DNA of 64,000 bases from Vibrio maritimus (GCF_021441885.1 NZ_CP090438.1:310001-374000); one strand, 5' to 3'; numbered from the stretch's first letter, positions 35,515 through 44,687 are shown. Notes: generated by a model not told the origin, from the sequence alone. Made by a program: numbers and translations.

Positions 35515-36240
35515 TCATAGTCTGAATTGTTCACCGAGATAAACCTGTTTTACGTGTTCATTATTGAGAACATCTTCAGGACTTCCTTCAGCGATCAAGT
35601 GACCTTGACTTACGATGTAGGCTTTTTCGCAGACATCTAGCGTTTCACGCACATTGTGGTCGGTGATAAGGACACCCAACCCTCTGTCGCGCAAGTGTTC
35701 AATGATTTTCTTTATATCAATTACAGAGATTGGGTCAACCCCAGCAAATGGCTCATCGAGCAGAATAAACTGCGGGTTTGCAGCCAGAGCTCTAGCGATT
35801 TCTACACGCCTTCTCTCGCCACCGGAGAGGGCCATGCCTGCGCTTTTGCGGATATGCTGAATATTAAACTCATCAAGCAAATCTTCCAGTCGGTCCTGTC
35901 TTTGCTCTTGAGTGAGCTCATTACGCGTTTCAAGAACCGCCATAATGTTGTTTTCAACACTCAACTTGCGGAAGATGGATGCTTCTTGAGGTAAGTAGCC
36001 AATGCCCATTTTGGCGCGGCTATGCATAGGCAAAATGCTGATGTCATTGTCATCGATAGTGATCGTACCTTCATCACGAGCAACCAGGCCAACGATCATG
36101 TAAAACGAGGTTGTTTTACCTGCGCCATTCGGGCCAAGCAAACCGACAATTTGACCTGACTCTACCGACAGGCTCACGTCGGATACGACCTTGCGGTTTT
36201 TATAGCTTTTCGCCAAATGCGCAGCTTTAAGTAATGCCAT
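35515..36240 (-). CDS. lptB: LPS export ABC transporter ATPase LptB
   Basis: The cytosolic ATPase dimer that powers LPS extraction through LptFG. Walker A is GPNGAGKTTS (about 35-44), the Q-loop is in YLPQEASIFR, the signature is LSGGERRRVEIARALA, and Walker B is QFILLDEPFAG with the switch histidine in ITDHNVRE. The length of 241 is standard. It starts 8 bases after lptA. Confidence 0.98.
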   Translation of the reverse strand: MALLKAAHLAKSYKNRKVVSDVSLSVESGQIVGLLGPNGAGKTTSFYMIVGLVARDEGTITIDDNDISILPMHSRAKMGIGYLPQEASIFRKLSVENNIMAVLETRNELTQEQRQDRLEDLLDEFNIQHIRKSAGMALSGGERRRVEIARALAANPQFILLDEPFAGVDPISVIDIKKIIEHLRDRGLGVLITDHNVRETLDVCEKAYIVSQGHLIAEGSPEDVLNNEHVKQVYLGEQFRL

Positions 36241-36248
36241 ACTGGACT

Positions 36249-36746
36249 CTACTTCTCTTGAACTTGTTGTGGTTGAAGAACCGTGGATACACGCTCATTG
36301 GCGTTGCCATCAGCAACCAGCTTTTGTGATGAAATTCGGTACTTAATTGTAGTACCTCGGATGACACTGTCGTCTTGAGACAGCATGGCTTGTTGCTTCA
36401 TCGTGAGCTGATCGTCTTTTAGCGAGTAGTGAAGCTCTTTCGCTTCGCCGTATAGGGTTTTACCATCGTCAGTCAACTGAGAAAAGGTGGCGAGATCGCC
36501 AAAACCTTGGATTACTTGAATCGCCCCAGTTTGTGCCTCTCGAGTAACGACAATTTTGTCGGCGTTGATGTTAATACTGCCTTGTTTTAACTTCACATCA
36601 CCTGCAAAGGTCACTTGATTACTTTTCATATCAAGCTGCTGCGTGTCTGAGTCAATGTATACCGGTTGTTCAGTATCCGTTGATAGCGCCAGCGCCGCTG
36701 TCGGAAGCAACAAACACAGGCTGAGACTAAGGTGCGAGAGTTTCAT
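36249..36746 (-). CDS. lptA: LPS transport periplasmic protein LptA
   Basis: Forms the periplasmic bridge that carries LPS between LptC and LptD. A signal peptide covers about residues 1-20 (LSLCLLLPTAALA, cleavage after ALA). The OstA-type beta fold follows with SDTQQLDMKSNQVTFAG and ADKIVVTR. The length of 165 is a little under the E. coli protein. Its start overlaps the end of lptC by 20 bases. Confidence 0.94.
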   Translation of the reverse strand: MKLSHLSLSLCLLLPTAALALSTDTEQPVYIDSDTQQLDMKSNQVTFAGDVKLKQGSININADKIVVTREAQTGAIQVIQGFGDLATFSQLTDDGKTLYGEAKELHYSLKDDQLTMKQQAMLSQDDSVIRGTTIKYRISSQKLVADGNANERVSTVLQPQQVQEK

Positions 36747-37290
36747 ATTTGCTATTCACTTTTTTATACAGTTCCGCGAGGTGGTTAGCGAAGTTTCCTT
36801 TCATCGCTTCTCCCTGCGTTTCAAATTTAGGGCCCAGCATAATGACTTTGCTGTCAACCCAAAAATCACGATTTTCGAGTTTGATACTCATTTGCTGGGT
36901 AGACAAGGTGTCAAAGCCAGAGTCTGCCAGCAAGTTTTGTGCGACGACATTCGTATACAGCGTCAGGACTTCTTGTTTGTCCAGCACGGCTTTCTCGGCG
37001 GATATTTCCCACTCTTGCGTTTCTCCGTTAGCGAAAATACGCAGAACGGGTTGCTGAAATACCGTTTCTCCTTTCTTGGAGAAATGCTCAAGGTGTGCAG
37101 AGCTTATGCTGTAGCTGCGCACTCCAGTGTCGCTGTACGAAATGTTGTGTAAGTTTGTGCCGCTAAAAGCGGGCAGTTCGATATCTGGCTCTATTTGGAT
37201 GACATTCGAGTCATCCTTGCTGTACAGGTAGTAAGTACTGCCTGCTGCAATAATTGCAAGTAAACTGTAAAGAATACGAGATAAACTCAT
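36727..37290 (-). CDS. lptC: LPS export protein LptC
   Basis: A bitopic inner-membrane protein that receives LPS from LptFG and passes it to LptA. There is one N-terminal TM helix (about residues 5-23, ILYSLLAIIAAGSTYYLY) and then a periplasmic beta-jellyroll. The length of 187 is typical. Its start overlaps the kdsC stop by 4 bases (ATGA), and its end overlaps lptA, so the order kdsC-lptC-lptA-lptB is fully coupled. Confidence 0.93.
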   Translation of the reverse strand: MSLSRILYSLLAIIAAGSTYYLYSKDDSNVIQIEPDIELPAFSGTNLHNISYSDTGVRSYSISSAHLEHFSKKGETVFQQPVLRIFANGETQEWEISAEKAVLDKQEVLTLYTNVVAQNLLADSGFDTLSTQQMSIKLENRDFWVDSKVIMLGPKFETQGEAMKGNFANHLAELYKKVNSKYETLAP

Positions 37291-37844
37291 ATACTTAGAC
37301 CCTTGTGAAGCTCAAGTTCTCCCTTTGATTCTAGGATCAGATCACAGATTTCCCTAACAGCGCCGTGTCCGCCACGAATAGAGGTGACATAATCAGCCTT
37401 TTTCGCGAGCAAAGGATGCCCATCAGCAACACAGATACCTAACCCAACTTGCTCCATGACAGGCCAGTCGATTAGGTCATCACCAATGTATGCCGTGTTC
37501 TGAGCATCGATGTTCAATTTTTGACAGATGTCTTGATACGCCACTACTTTGTCATCTTGTCCTTGGTAAATCAATGAGATACCCAAGGCTTTCATTCGGT
37601 TCTCGACAATCTTAGAGTTTCGGCCGGTGATTATGGCAACCTGGATACCCGCGCTCATTAGTGCTTTGACACCATAGCCATCACGGGTATGAAAGGTTTT
37701 AAGTTCTTCGCCATCATTACCCATGTAGATAAGGCCGTCAGAAAATACACCGTCAACGTCGCAAATCAAAAGCTGGATGCCTGCTGCCTTGTCAACGATG
37801 CTTTTGTTGATTGAACCGTATAAGGTTTCGACTTGTTCCGACAC
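37287..37844 (-). CDS. kdsC: 3-deoxy-manno-octulosonate-8-phosphatase
   Basis: A HAD-superfamily phosphatase that converts KDO-8-phosphate to KDO for the LPS core. The catalytic aspartates are in CDVDGVFSDG. Motif II is in AIITGRNS, and the late motif is in AYIGDDLIDWPVM. The length of 185 fits the C1-type tetrameric family. The start is GTG 37844, overlapping the kdsD TAG by one base (TAGTG). Confidence 0.95.
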   Translation of the reverse strand: MSEQVETLYGSINKSIVDKAAGIQLLICDVDGVFSDGLIYMGNDGEELKTFHTRDGYGVKALMSAGIQVAIITGRNSKIVENRMKALGISLIYQGQDDKVVAYQDICQKLNIDAQNTAYIGDDLIDWPVMEQVGLGICVADGHPLLAKKADYVTSIRGGHGAVREICDLILESKGELELHKGLSI

Positions 37845-38812
37845 TACATCACTCCTGCTTTGAGTAGATCGTGCATGTTCAAGGCACCCACTACTTTATT
37901 ATCGTCCAGTAGTACCAGACCGTTTATGTTCTTTGATTGCATCAAGTTCAGACCTTCTGCAGCAAGCATGTTTGGCGTTGCTGTCGTTGGATTGGCAATC
38001 ATCACTTCACCAATCGTGGTTTCATGAATATCCACTCGGCGGTCTAAAATTCGGCGTAAGTCACCGTCGGTGAAGATACCAAGTAATGCACTGTTCTCGT
38101 CAACGATGGTCGTCATACCCAGACCTTTGTTGGAAATCTCGAGTAGGGCGTCTCTCACTAGCATAGTCGGGTTGACCATAGGTAGTGCGTCTCCAGAGTG
38201 CATAATGTCGCTGAGTTTGAGAAGTAGTTTGCGACCAAGCGCGCCACCTGGATGAGAGAGTGCAAAGTCTTCTTCGCTGAATCCACGAGCCTCAAGCAGT
38301 GCGATAGCTAAAGCATCGCCCATAACAAGCGTCGCTGTGGAGCTAGAGGTTGGCGCTAAACCTAGTGGGCAGGCTTCTTTAGGCACGGTAATCTGTAAGT
38401 GGAAATCAGACAATTTACCCATGGTTGACGCTGGCTTGCCAGTCATGCTTACCGTAGTGATCCCTAAGCGTTTGAACACTGGGAACAGGCTGATAATCTC
38501 ATGCGCCTCACCAGAATTGGAGATAGCAATCACCAGATCATGAGCTTCGATCATACCCAGATCGCCATGGGCAGCTTCACCCGGGTGAACAAAAAATGCG
38601 GATGTACCAGTACTGGCGAGTGTCGCAGCGATCTTTTTACCGATATGTCCTGACTTGCCAATTCCCATCACAATGACTTTGCCTTTGTGCTCTATGATGG
38701 CGCGACATACCGCTTCAAACTGCTCATCGAAATAGCGCTCTAGGTGCACTAGTGCTTGAACTTCGGTGTCTAAAACTCGCTTTGCACTGCGAATAAAATC
38801 AAAATCAGACAT
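37844..38812 (-). CDS. kdsD: Arabinose-5-phosphate isomerase
   Basis: Turns ribulose-5-phosphate into arabinose-5-phosphate, the precursor of KDO. The SIS domain occupies about residues 30-180, with MGIGKSGHIGKKIAATLAST and AISNSGEAHEI. Two CBS domains follow (about 205-320). The length of 322 is close to the E. coli KdsD 328. It sits between yrbG and kdsC, the classical arrangement. Confidence 0.96.
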   Translation of the reverse strand: MSDFDFIRSAKRVLDTEVQALVHLERYFDEQFEAVCRAIIEHKGKVIVMGIGKSGHIGKKIAATLASTGTSAFFVHPGEAAHGDLGMIEAHDLVIAISNSGEAHEIISLFPVFKRLGITTVSMTGKPASTMGKLSDFHLQITVPKEACPLGLAPTSSSTATLVMGDALAIALLEARGFSEEDFALSHPGGALGRKLLLKLSDIMHSGDALPMVNPTMLVRDALLEISNKGLGMTTIVDENSALLGIFTDGDLRRILDRRVDIHETTIGEVMIANPTTATPNMLAAEGLNLMQSKNINGLVLLDDNKVVGALNMHDLLKAGVM

Positions 38813-38822
38813 GCTGCTGCTC

Positions 38823-39794
38823 CTACGCCGCCATGTTTGCGAACAGGTAGATTTGGTAGCCTAAGAAGAGGATAAACAAGATTCCCCCTTCAATACGGTT
38901 GATGCTTTTCGACTTACCTAGCGCCATAACGACCAGTAATAAAGACAAGCCTAGCATGACCCAAAAATCACGCCCCATCGCGTGATCACTGAGCACTGAC
39001 GGGTTAAGAATGCCCGGGATACCCATTACCGCTAGGATATTAAATACGTTTGAGCCGATGATATTACCGACCGCCATATCATCTTCGCCTTTGAGTACGC
39101 CTGCTAGCGACGCGGCAAGCTCTGGTAAACTAGTACCAATCGCAATAATCGTCAGACCGATGACAAGGTCGCTCATACCAAAATATTGTGCAATGGTGAC
39201 GGCGCTGTCCACCAAACGATCGGCCGCTAATGGCAGCACGATGAGACCGATAACCACCCACATAGCGGCTTTGCCGTTACTGACCCCCTCTGGGACCTCA
39301 GATTCTTGGTCGTCTAGTAGAGCATCATTATTACCTGTCTCTCGCTCAGCCTTACTGATTCGTAGCATGGCCAAGATAAAGGCAGCGAATAGGGCAAACA
39401 GAATGACGCCCTCGAGGAAACCGAGGTGGCTATCCCACAAAATAAGGCCCGCAACTAGTGTGACCGCAATCATCAGTGGGAGTTCGCGTCTCAGAACCGC
39501 TGAAGAGATAGAAAGCGGTTTGATCATGGCGGTAATGCCGAGGATAAGTGCGATGTTGGCAATGTTCGAACCGAGGACGTTACCCACGGCGGTGTCCGTC
39601 TTTCCGTCTAATGCTGCTGTTGCTGAAACCATCATTTCTGGCGCGGAAGAGCCCATTGCCAGAATCGTCATACCAATCACTAAAGGCGAGATACCAACAT
39701 TGCGTGCCAACGCTGCAGCACCAAACACCAGTTTATCCGCGCTCCATACGAGAAAAACTAGTCCAATAATCAGAAACACCACGGCTTCAAGCAT
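38823..39794 (-). CDS. yrbG: Calcium/sodium antiporter, YrbG family
   Basis: A CaCA-superfamily exchanger of the inner membrane with ten predicted TM helices in two repeats. The alpha-repeat motifs are MTILAMGSSAPEMMVS...GNVLGSNIANIALILG and LTIIAIGTSLPELAAS...GNIIGSNVFNILAVMG. Both keep the ion-binding Glu and Asn residues. ATG 39794 was chosen to match the family N-terminus; GTG 39806 would add four residues with no ribosome-binding site. It is the first gene of the kds/lpt cluster and is divergent from mlaF. Confidence 0.93.
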   Translation of the reverse strand: MLEAVVFLIIGLVFLVWSADKLVFGAAALARNVGISPLVIGMTILAMGSSAPEMMVSATAALDGKTDTAVGNVLGSNIANIALILGITAMIKPLSISSAVLRRELPLMIAVTLVAGLILWDSHLGFLEGVILFALFAAFILAMLRISKAERETGNNDALLDDQESEVPEGVSNGKAAMWVVIGLIVLPLAADRLVDSAVTIAQYFGMSDLVIGLTIIAIGTSLPELAASLAGVLKGEDDMAVGNIIGSNVFNILAVMGIPGILNPSVLSDHAMGRDFWVMLGLSLLLVVMALGKSKSINRIEGGILFILFLGYQIYLFANMAA

Positions 39795-40084
39795 GTTTAA
39801 ATCCACTTATTTTTTTCTGAGACATTTGGCGGCTAATTTTGACGCTTTGTCATCCAAAATGGAAGCTAATCAATAAATAAAATACCGATAGCGCTCGGAA
39901 TTGCGTACCTTTAAAAGTACAGGCAAACCTTTTGCTGTTTTTTTAGAGTGACCTCTCTTATTCCCTAATCACTGTGAATTTGTTGAATTGTTTATACAAC
40001 TGAATGAAGCTTAGGGTTTTAATTGCACGCTTGTATCATTATTATGGAGAGTCACTGAGTTTGAAATTCGAGATAGGGAAGTCT
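39795..40084. promoter_or_regulatory. Divergent gap yrbG / mlaF
   Basis: About 290 bases without a gene. It should hold the promoters of both envelope clusters, but I could not assign a confident -35/-10 pair. A frame beginning at 40004 extends mlaF upstream but is not supported as coding. Confidence 0.35.
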
Positions 40085-40879
40085 ATGTCAAACAACGACT
40101 TGGTTTCGATTAGCGGGTTGTCTTTTTCTCGTGGCTCTCGTGTCATTTTCGATGACATTGAGCTGCATGTTCCAAAAGGAAAAGTCACCGCGATTATGGG
40201 ACCATCAGGGATCGGCAAAACAACACTACTGCGCTTGATCGGTGGGCAACTGCTGCCTGACCAAGGCGAGGTGTGGTTTGACGGCGATAATATTCCTACT
40301 CTGTCTCGCAAACGCCTCTATCAGGTTCGCAAGAAAATGAGCATGTTATTTCAGTCAGGTGCACTGTTTACTGATTTGACTGTGTTTGACAATGTTGCCT
40401 TTCCCCTACGAGAGCATACCGCTCTTGATGAATCCATGATTCGCACACTTGTGTTGCTCAAACTCGAGGCGGTGGGTCTGCGAGGCGCGGCGGATTTGAT
40501 GCCAAGTGAACTCTCTGGCGGTATGGCTCGGCGTGCCGCTCTGGCTAGAGCCATCGCACTCGACCCTGAACTTATCTTGTACGATGAACCTTTTGTTGGC
40601 CAAGACCCGATTACTATGGGGGTGTTGGTAGAGCTTATTCGTAAACTCAATAACGCGCTCAATGTCACCTCTGTGGTGGTCTCACACGATGTGCCTGAAG
40701 TCATGTCGATAGCAGACTGGGTATACCTATTAGCGAATGGCAAGATTGTGGCGAAAGGGACACCAGATGAGCTTCGTAACAACCCCGATCCTCAGATTCA
40801 ACAATTTCTCAATGGTGACGCGGATGGGCCAGTGCCGTTTCGCTTCCCCGCCATGCCCCTAGAACAGGAGCTCTTCTAA
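40085..40879 (+). CDS. mlaF: Phospholipid ABC transporter ATPase MlaF
   Basis: ATPase of the MlaFEDB inner-membrane complex, which moves phospholipids between the membranes and keeps the outer leaflet asymmetric. Walker A is GPSGIGKTTLLRLIGG, the signature is ELSGGMARRAALARA, and Walker B is ELILYDEPFVGQDP. ATG 40085 (MSNNDLVSISG) has AGGGA five bases upstream and gives 264 residues, like E. coli MlaF; the open frame to 40004 adds an unmatched 27 residues. It is the first gene of mlaFEDCB-ibaG-murA. Confidence 0.96.
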   Translation: MSNNDLVSISGLSFSRGSRVIFDDIELHVPKGKVTAIMGPSGIGKTTLLRLIGGQLLPDQGEVWFDGDNIPTLSRKRLYQVRKKMSMLFQSGALFTDLTVFDNVAFPLREHTALDESMIRTLVLLKLEAVGLRGAADLMPSELSGGMARRAALARAIALDPELILYDEPFVGQDPITMGVLVELIRKLNNALNVTSVVVSHDVPEVMSIADWVYLLANGKIVAKGTPDELRNNPDPQIQQFLNGDADGPVPFRFPAMPLEQELF

Positions 40880-40880
40880 T

Positions 40881-41669
40881 ATGACGACACCTACTCTGTG
40901 GATTCAGAAAGTTGGTCAACGAGCGCTCTCTATCGGTTATGCCTGGGGGCGCGCTACGTTTATGCTGCTCGGTGTGCTGCTATCCAGACCACAACCTAAA
41001 AAACACTTTCCCTTGTTAGTGAAACAGCTTCACAACGTGGGCGTGCAGTCCTTGGCGATCATTATGGTTTCAGGACTATTTATAGGCATGGTACTGAGCT
41101 TACAAGGTTATGTCGTGCTGGTGGACTATGGCGCCGAAGGCAGTTTAGGCCAGATGGTGGCACTCTCATTGCTTCGTGAGCTTGGTCCTGTGGTCACTGC
41201 GTTGCTGTTTGCTGGGCGAGCTGGCTCGGCGCTTACAGCTGAAATTGGCTTGATGAAGGCAACAGAGCAGCTATCGAGTTTAGAAATGATGGCGGTTGAT
41301 CCTCTCAAGAGGGTGATAGCACCTCGTTTTTGGGCGGGCGTGATCTCTATGCCACTGCTCGCGATGATCTTTATGTCCATCGGCATATGGGGTGGACAGC
41401 TAGTGGGTGTTGACTGGAAGGGCATTGATCATGGCAGCTTTTGGTCTGCGATGCAGTCTTCTGTGGAACTTGGACGAGATATTGGTAACAGCGCAATTAA
41501 ATGTGTGGTCTTTGCCATCACAGTAACTTGGATTGCGCTGTTTAATGGTTATGACGCGACGCCGACCTCTGAGGGTATCAGTCAAGCAACGACTCGCACT
41601 GTGGTGCATTCTTCCCTCGCGGTGCTCGGATTGGATTTTGTTCTTACTGCCTTAATGTTTGGCAACTAA
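40881..41669 (+). CDS. mlaE: Phospholipid ABC transporter permease MlaE
   Basis: Integral membrane permease of the Mla complex, MlaE/YrbE family. It has an amphipathic N-terminal helix and about five TM segments, with the conserved LGPVVTALLFAGRAGSALTAEIG and LEMMAVDPLKRVIAPRFWAG. The length of 262 is standard. It starts one base after the mlaF stop. Confidence 0.96.
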   Translation: MTTPTLWIQKVGQRALSIGYAWGRATFMLLGVLLSRPQPKKHFPLLVKQLHNVGVQSLAIIMVSGLFIGMVLSLQGYVVLVDYGAEGSLGQMVALSLLRELGPVVTALLFAGRAGSALTAEIGLMKATEQLSSLEMMAVDPLKRVIAPRFWAGVISMPLLAMIFMSIGIWGGQLVGVDWKGIDHGSFWSAMQSSVELGRDIGNSAIKCVVFAITVTWIALFNGYDATPTSEGISQATTRTVVHSSLAVLGLDFVLTALMFGN

Positions 41670-41698
41670 GCTTAAAGCAATAATTAAAGGAACTCTTG

Positions 41699-42184
41699 AT
41701 GCAACAGACAAGAAAGTTGGAATTGTGGGTAGGCAGTTTTGTGTTGTTGGGCCTTGGCGCAATCTTGTTTATGATTTTTCAGGTTGCTGACGTGAAGAGT
41801 CTCGGCTCGGGTGACACTTACACCTTGGAAGCAAGATTCGACAACATAGGCAGCCTTAAAGTGCGCTCACCAGTAAAAGTAGGCGGAGTGGTTATTGGGC
41901 GTGTGAGCGATATCCACCTCGACAAAGAGTCATTTTTACCTGTGGTCAGCCTGTCGATCAGCAGTGATTACCAGTTTCCAGAAACATCAAGCGCGCAGGT
42001 ACTGACCTCAGGTCTGATAGGCGAACAGTACATCGGCTTGGTCCCTGGTTTTGTATTTGACGATGAAGGCTACCTAGCGGATGGCGACCGTATTGAAGAT
42101 ACAAAGTCGGCATTAGTGCTTGAAGATATGATAGGCCAGGTGCTCTACAGCATTGGTGGTTCTGATGAGACAAGTAAGGAGTAA
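41699..42184 (+). CDS. mlaD: Phospholipid-binding MCE-domain protein MlaD
   Basis: Forms a hexameric ring anchored in the inner membrane, through which lipid passes. There is one N-terminal TM anchor (LWVGSFVLLGLGAILFMIF), followed by an MCE domain with YTLEARFDNIGSLKVRSPVKVGGV (positions about 36-60) and SGLIGEQYIGLVPG. ATG 41699 has AAAGGA seven bases upstream and gives 161 residues; a TTG one codon earlier is less likely. Confidence 0.95.
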   Translation: MQQTRKLELWVGSFVLLGLGAILFMIFQVADVKSLGSGDTYTLEARFDNIGSLKVRSPVKVGGVVIGRVSDIHLDKESFLPVVSLSISSDYQFPETSSAQVLTSGLIGEQYIGLVPGFVFDDEGYLADGDRIEDTKSALVLEDMIGQVLYSIGGSDETSKE

Positions 42185-42188
42185 CACC

Positions 42189-42827
42189 ATGTTTAAACGG
42201 TTTATTTTGATGGTCTCTGCGCTGTTTATGTCATTGAATGTGATGGCAACAGAGATTGATGCGACACAGCCTTACGATATGATTATGAAGGTGTCCGACA
42301 AGGCATTTTCACGTTTGGGAGCAGAGCAAGATAAAATTCAGGCTGATCCTGACTACCTCAAGGTGGTGGTTGAGGAAGAGCTGATGCCCTATGTGAATTA
42401 TCGCTATGCGGCGCTTAAATTGCTGGGTCCAAACCTCAAGGGAGCCAAGCGTGAAGAGGTGCTCGAGTTTATCGAGGCATTTCGTGCCTATCTGGTGACC
42501 TCTTATGCTCAGGTTTTGACGCAGTATACTGGGCAAGACGTGAAGTTTGGTCCCGAGCCTAAGATCGACGACAAAACCACAATTATCGGCGTCAAGGTTA
42601 CCATTATGGACTCCCCAAGACCGAACATAAATCTTGAGTTTAAGCTTCGCAAAGATAAGAAAACCGGTGAGTGGAAAGCCTTTGATATGATTGCTGAGGG
42701 CATAAGCTTACTGTCCAGCAAGCAGTCAGAGTGGAATACTAAAATTCGCCAAGAAGGCGTGCTCTCCGTGGCGCAAGAGCTCGAACAGTTAGCGAAGGCA
42801 CCTATTCGTTTTGAAGGTAGTAAGTAA
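42189..42827 (+). CDS. mlaC: Periplasmic phospholipid-binding protein MlaC
   Basis: Soluble shuttle that carries phospholipid between the outer-membrane MlaA complex and MlaFEDB. A signal peptide covers about residues 1-20 (FILMVSALFMSLNVMA). The MlaC/Ttg2D fold follows, with LMPYVNYRYAALKLLG and FRAYLVTSYAQVLTQYTGQ. ATG 42189 is four bases after the mlaD stop and gives 212 residues; the longer open frame from 42153 overlaps mlaD and lacks a signal-peptide start. Confidence 0.95.
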   Translation: MFKRFILMVSALFMSLNVMATEIDATQPYDMIMKVSDKAFSRLGAEQDKIQADPDYLKVVVEEELMPYVNYRYAALKLLGPNLKGAKREEVLEFIEAFRAYLVTSYAQVLTQYTGQDVKFGPEPKIDDKTTIIGVKVTIMDSPRPNINLEFKLRKDKKTGEWKAFDMIAEGISLLSSKQSEWNTKIRQEGVLSVAQELEQLAKAPIRFEGSK

Positions 42828-42829
42828 TC

Positions 42830-43129
42830 GTGGTGGCGAAATTAGAACAGCGTACTGACACAACGCTTGCTCTGGTGGGTAATATTGACCGCGACACTGT
42901 GCCCGAGCTTTGGCGCACGATTCAAACGGTTTCTTTCACCCAGCCAGAGGTTAAGTTGGAGCTCGAGCAGGTTGAACGCTTCGATTCTGCAGGATTGGTG
43001 ATGTTAATCCACTTATTAGAGCATGCAAAAAATCGAAAGTGTCATATAATGCTCAGCTTCGTGCCCGATGAGCTGAACATACTGTTTCAGCTATATAACG
43101 TTGAATCAGTCATAGAGAAACACATTTAG
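42830..43129 (+). CDS. mlaB: STAS-domain protein MlaB
   Basis: A small cytosolic STAS-fold subunit that stabilises and activates MlaF. The STAS core is seen as LALVGNIDRDTVPELW and VERFDSAGLVMLIHLLEHA, including the conserved Asp-Ser pair. The length of 99 is typical. The start is GTG 42830, two bases after the mlaC stop. Confidence 0.9.
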   Translation: MVAKLEQRTDTTLALVGNIDRDTVPELWRTIQTVSFTQPEVKLELEQVERFDSAGLVMLIHLLEHAKNRKCHIMLSFVPDELNILFQLYNVESVIEKHI

Positions 43130-43138
43130 GAGTATCTT

Positions 43139-43393
43139 GTGGATAGCACAAAAGTACAGGAACTATTACAAAACGCGTTGAACCTAGAAGAGCTGCACGT
43201 CAAAGGCGAAGGCAGTCACTATGAAGTTATCGCGGTAGATGCTCAATTTGAAGGCATGAGCCGAGTTAAAAAGCAGCAGATGATCTATGGTCCTCTGATG
43301 GAATACATTCAGCGTAATGACATCCACGCAGTTTCAATTAAAGCCTATACTCCAGAAGAGTGGGCTCGTGATAAAAAGCTGATGTCTCTGTAA
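43139..43393 (+). CDS. ibaG: BolA-family protein IbaG (YrbA)
   Basis: A BolA-like protein that, with monothiol glutaredoxin, handles [2Fe-2S] clusters; in V. cholerae IbaG has been linked to envelope and iron-sulfur homeostasis. The BolA pattern is seen in GEGSHYEVIAVDAQFEGMSRVKKQQMIYG, with a conserved His at the turn and the C-terminal HAVSIKAYTPEEW. It is 84 residues long. The start is GTG with AGGAG upstream, 9 bases after mlaB. Confidence 0.92.
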   Translation: MDSTKVQELLQNALNLEELHVKGEGSHYEVIAVDAQFEGMSRVKKQQMIYGPLMEYIQRNDIHAVSIKAYTPEEWARDKKLMSL

Positions 43394-43402
43394 GGTTTAT
43401 TA

Positions 43403-44668
43403 ATGGATAAGTTTCGAGTTATTGGATCGGATGCGCCGCTGACAGGTGAAGTGTCGATCTCTGGTGCTAAGAACGCAGCACTACCAATTTTGTTTGCATC
43501 TATCCTGGCTGAAGAGCCAGTTGAGGTAGCGAACGTTCCCCATCTTCGCGATATCGATACGACGATGAAACTGCTTAGCCGCCTTGGCGCAAAAGTACGT
43601 CGTAATGGTTCGGTTCATGTTGATGGCAGTGAAATCAATGAGCTATGCGCTCCTTACGATCTGGTTAAAACCATGCGCGCATCGATTTGGGCATTAGGCC
43701 CACTTGTGGCGCGTTTTGGTAAAGGCCAAGTATCGCTGCCAGGTGGCTGTGCTATCGGTGCCCGCCCAGTGGACCTTCATATTCACGGTCTAGAGCAGCT
43801 TGGTGCAACCATCACGCTAGAAGACGGCTACGTAAAAGCCGAAGTCGATGGTCGTCTGAAAGGCGCTCATATCGTGATGGATAAAGTCAGTGTTGGTGCG
43901 ACCATCACTATCATGTGTGCAGCGACGCTTGCTGAAGGCACCACTGTGCTAGATAACGCAGCGCGTGAGCCTGAGATTGTAGACACGGCCGATTTCCTCA
44001 ATAAGCTTGGTGCTAAAGTGACAGGTGCAGGTACCGACACCATTACTATTGAGGGTGTTGAGCGTCTATCGGGTGGCAAGCACACGGTAGTGGCTGATCG
44101 TATCGAAACAGGAACCTTCTTGGTTGCTGCTGCGGTATCGGGCGGCAAAGTAGTATGTCGTAATACCAGCGCACACCTTCTTGAGGCAGTGCTAGCGAAG
44201 CTAGAAGAAGCGGGCGCTGATATTGAGACCGGTGAAGACTGGATCTCGCTTGATATGACAGGCCGTGAGCTCAAGGCCGTCTCGATTCGTACCGCGCCAC
44301 ACCCAGGCTTCCCAACCGACATGCAAGCACAGTTCACGCTGTTGAACATGATGGCGAAAGGCGGTGGTGTGATCACGGAAACTATCTTCGAAAACCGCTT
44401 TATGCATGTGCCAGAGCTAATGCGTATGGGTGCAAAAGCAGAGATCGAAGGCAACACCGTGATTTGTGGTGACGTCGATTCTTTGAGCGGCGCTCAAGTG
44501 ATGGCGACAGACCTTCGTGCATCTGCAAGCCTAGTTATCGCAGGCTGTATTGCTCATGGTGAGACGCTGGTGGATCGCATCTATCACATCGATCGCGGTT
44601 ATGAGCGCATCGAAGACAAATTGTCAGCGCTCGGTGCCAACATTACCCGTGTCGCGGGCGATGAATAA
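43403..44668 (+). CDS. murA: UDP-N-acetylglucosamine 1-carboxyvinyltransferase
   Basis: First committed step of peptidoglycan synthesis: transfers enolpyruvate from PEP to UDP-GlcNAc. The catalytic cysteine is C116 in LPGGCAIGARPVD, which is the fosfomycin target, so the usual sensitive form is present. The two-domain EPT fold is evident from SGAKNAALPILFA and from PHPGFPTDMQAQ. The length of 421 is close to E. coli MurA 419. It is the distal gene of the mla unit and is followed by a terminator. Confidence 0.98.
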   Translation: MDKFRVIGSDAPLTGEVSISGAKNAALPILFASILAEEPVEVANVPHLRDIDTTMKLLSRLGAKVRRNGSVHVDGSEINELCAPYDLVKTMRASIWALGPLVARFGKGQVSLPGGCAIGARPVDLHIHGLEQLGATITLEDGYVKAEVDGRLKGAHIVMDKVSVGATITIMCAATLAEGTTVLDNAAREPEIVDTADFLNKLGAKVTGAGTDTITIEGVERLSGGKHTVVADRIETGTFLVAAAVSGGKVVCRNTSAHLLEAVLAKLEEAGADIETGEDWISLDMTGRELKAVSIRTAPHPGFPTDMQAQFTLLNMMAKGGGVITETIFENRFMHVPELMRMGAKAEIEGNTVICGDVDSLSGAQVMATDLRASASLVIAGCIAHGETLVDRIYHIDRGYERIEDKLSALGANITRVAGDE

Positions 44669-44687
44669 TAACATTTAAGATTCAATT

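Noticed and set aside
39010..39876. A 288-codon frame opposite yrbG
   Set aside because: It is antisense to a well-conserved antiporter, is rich in Ser/Arg/Pro as expected for a shadow frame, and resembles no family.
40004..40084. 27-residue N-terminal extension of MlaF
   Set aside because: The family begins close to MSNNDLVSISG, and the ATG at 40085 has a better-placed ribosome-binding site.
43867..44457. A 196-codon frame opposite murA
   Set aside because: It is an antisense shadow of a conserved enzyme with no recognisable motif or start signal.
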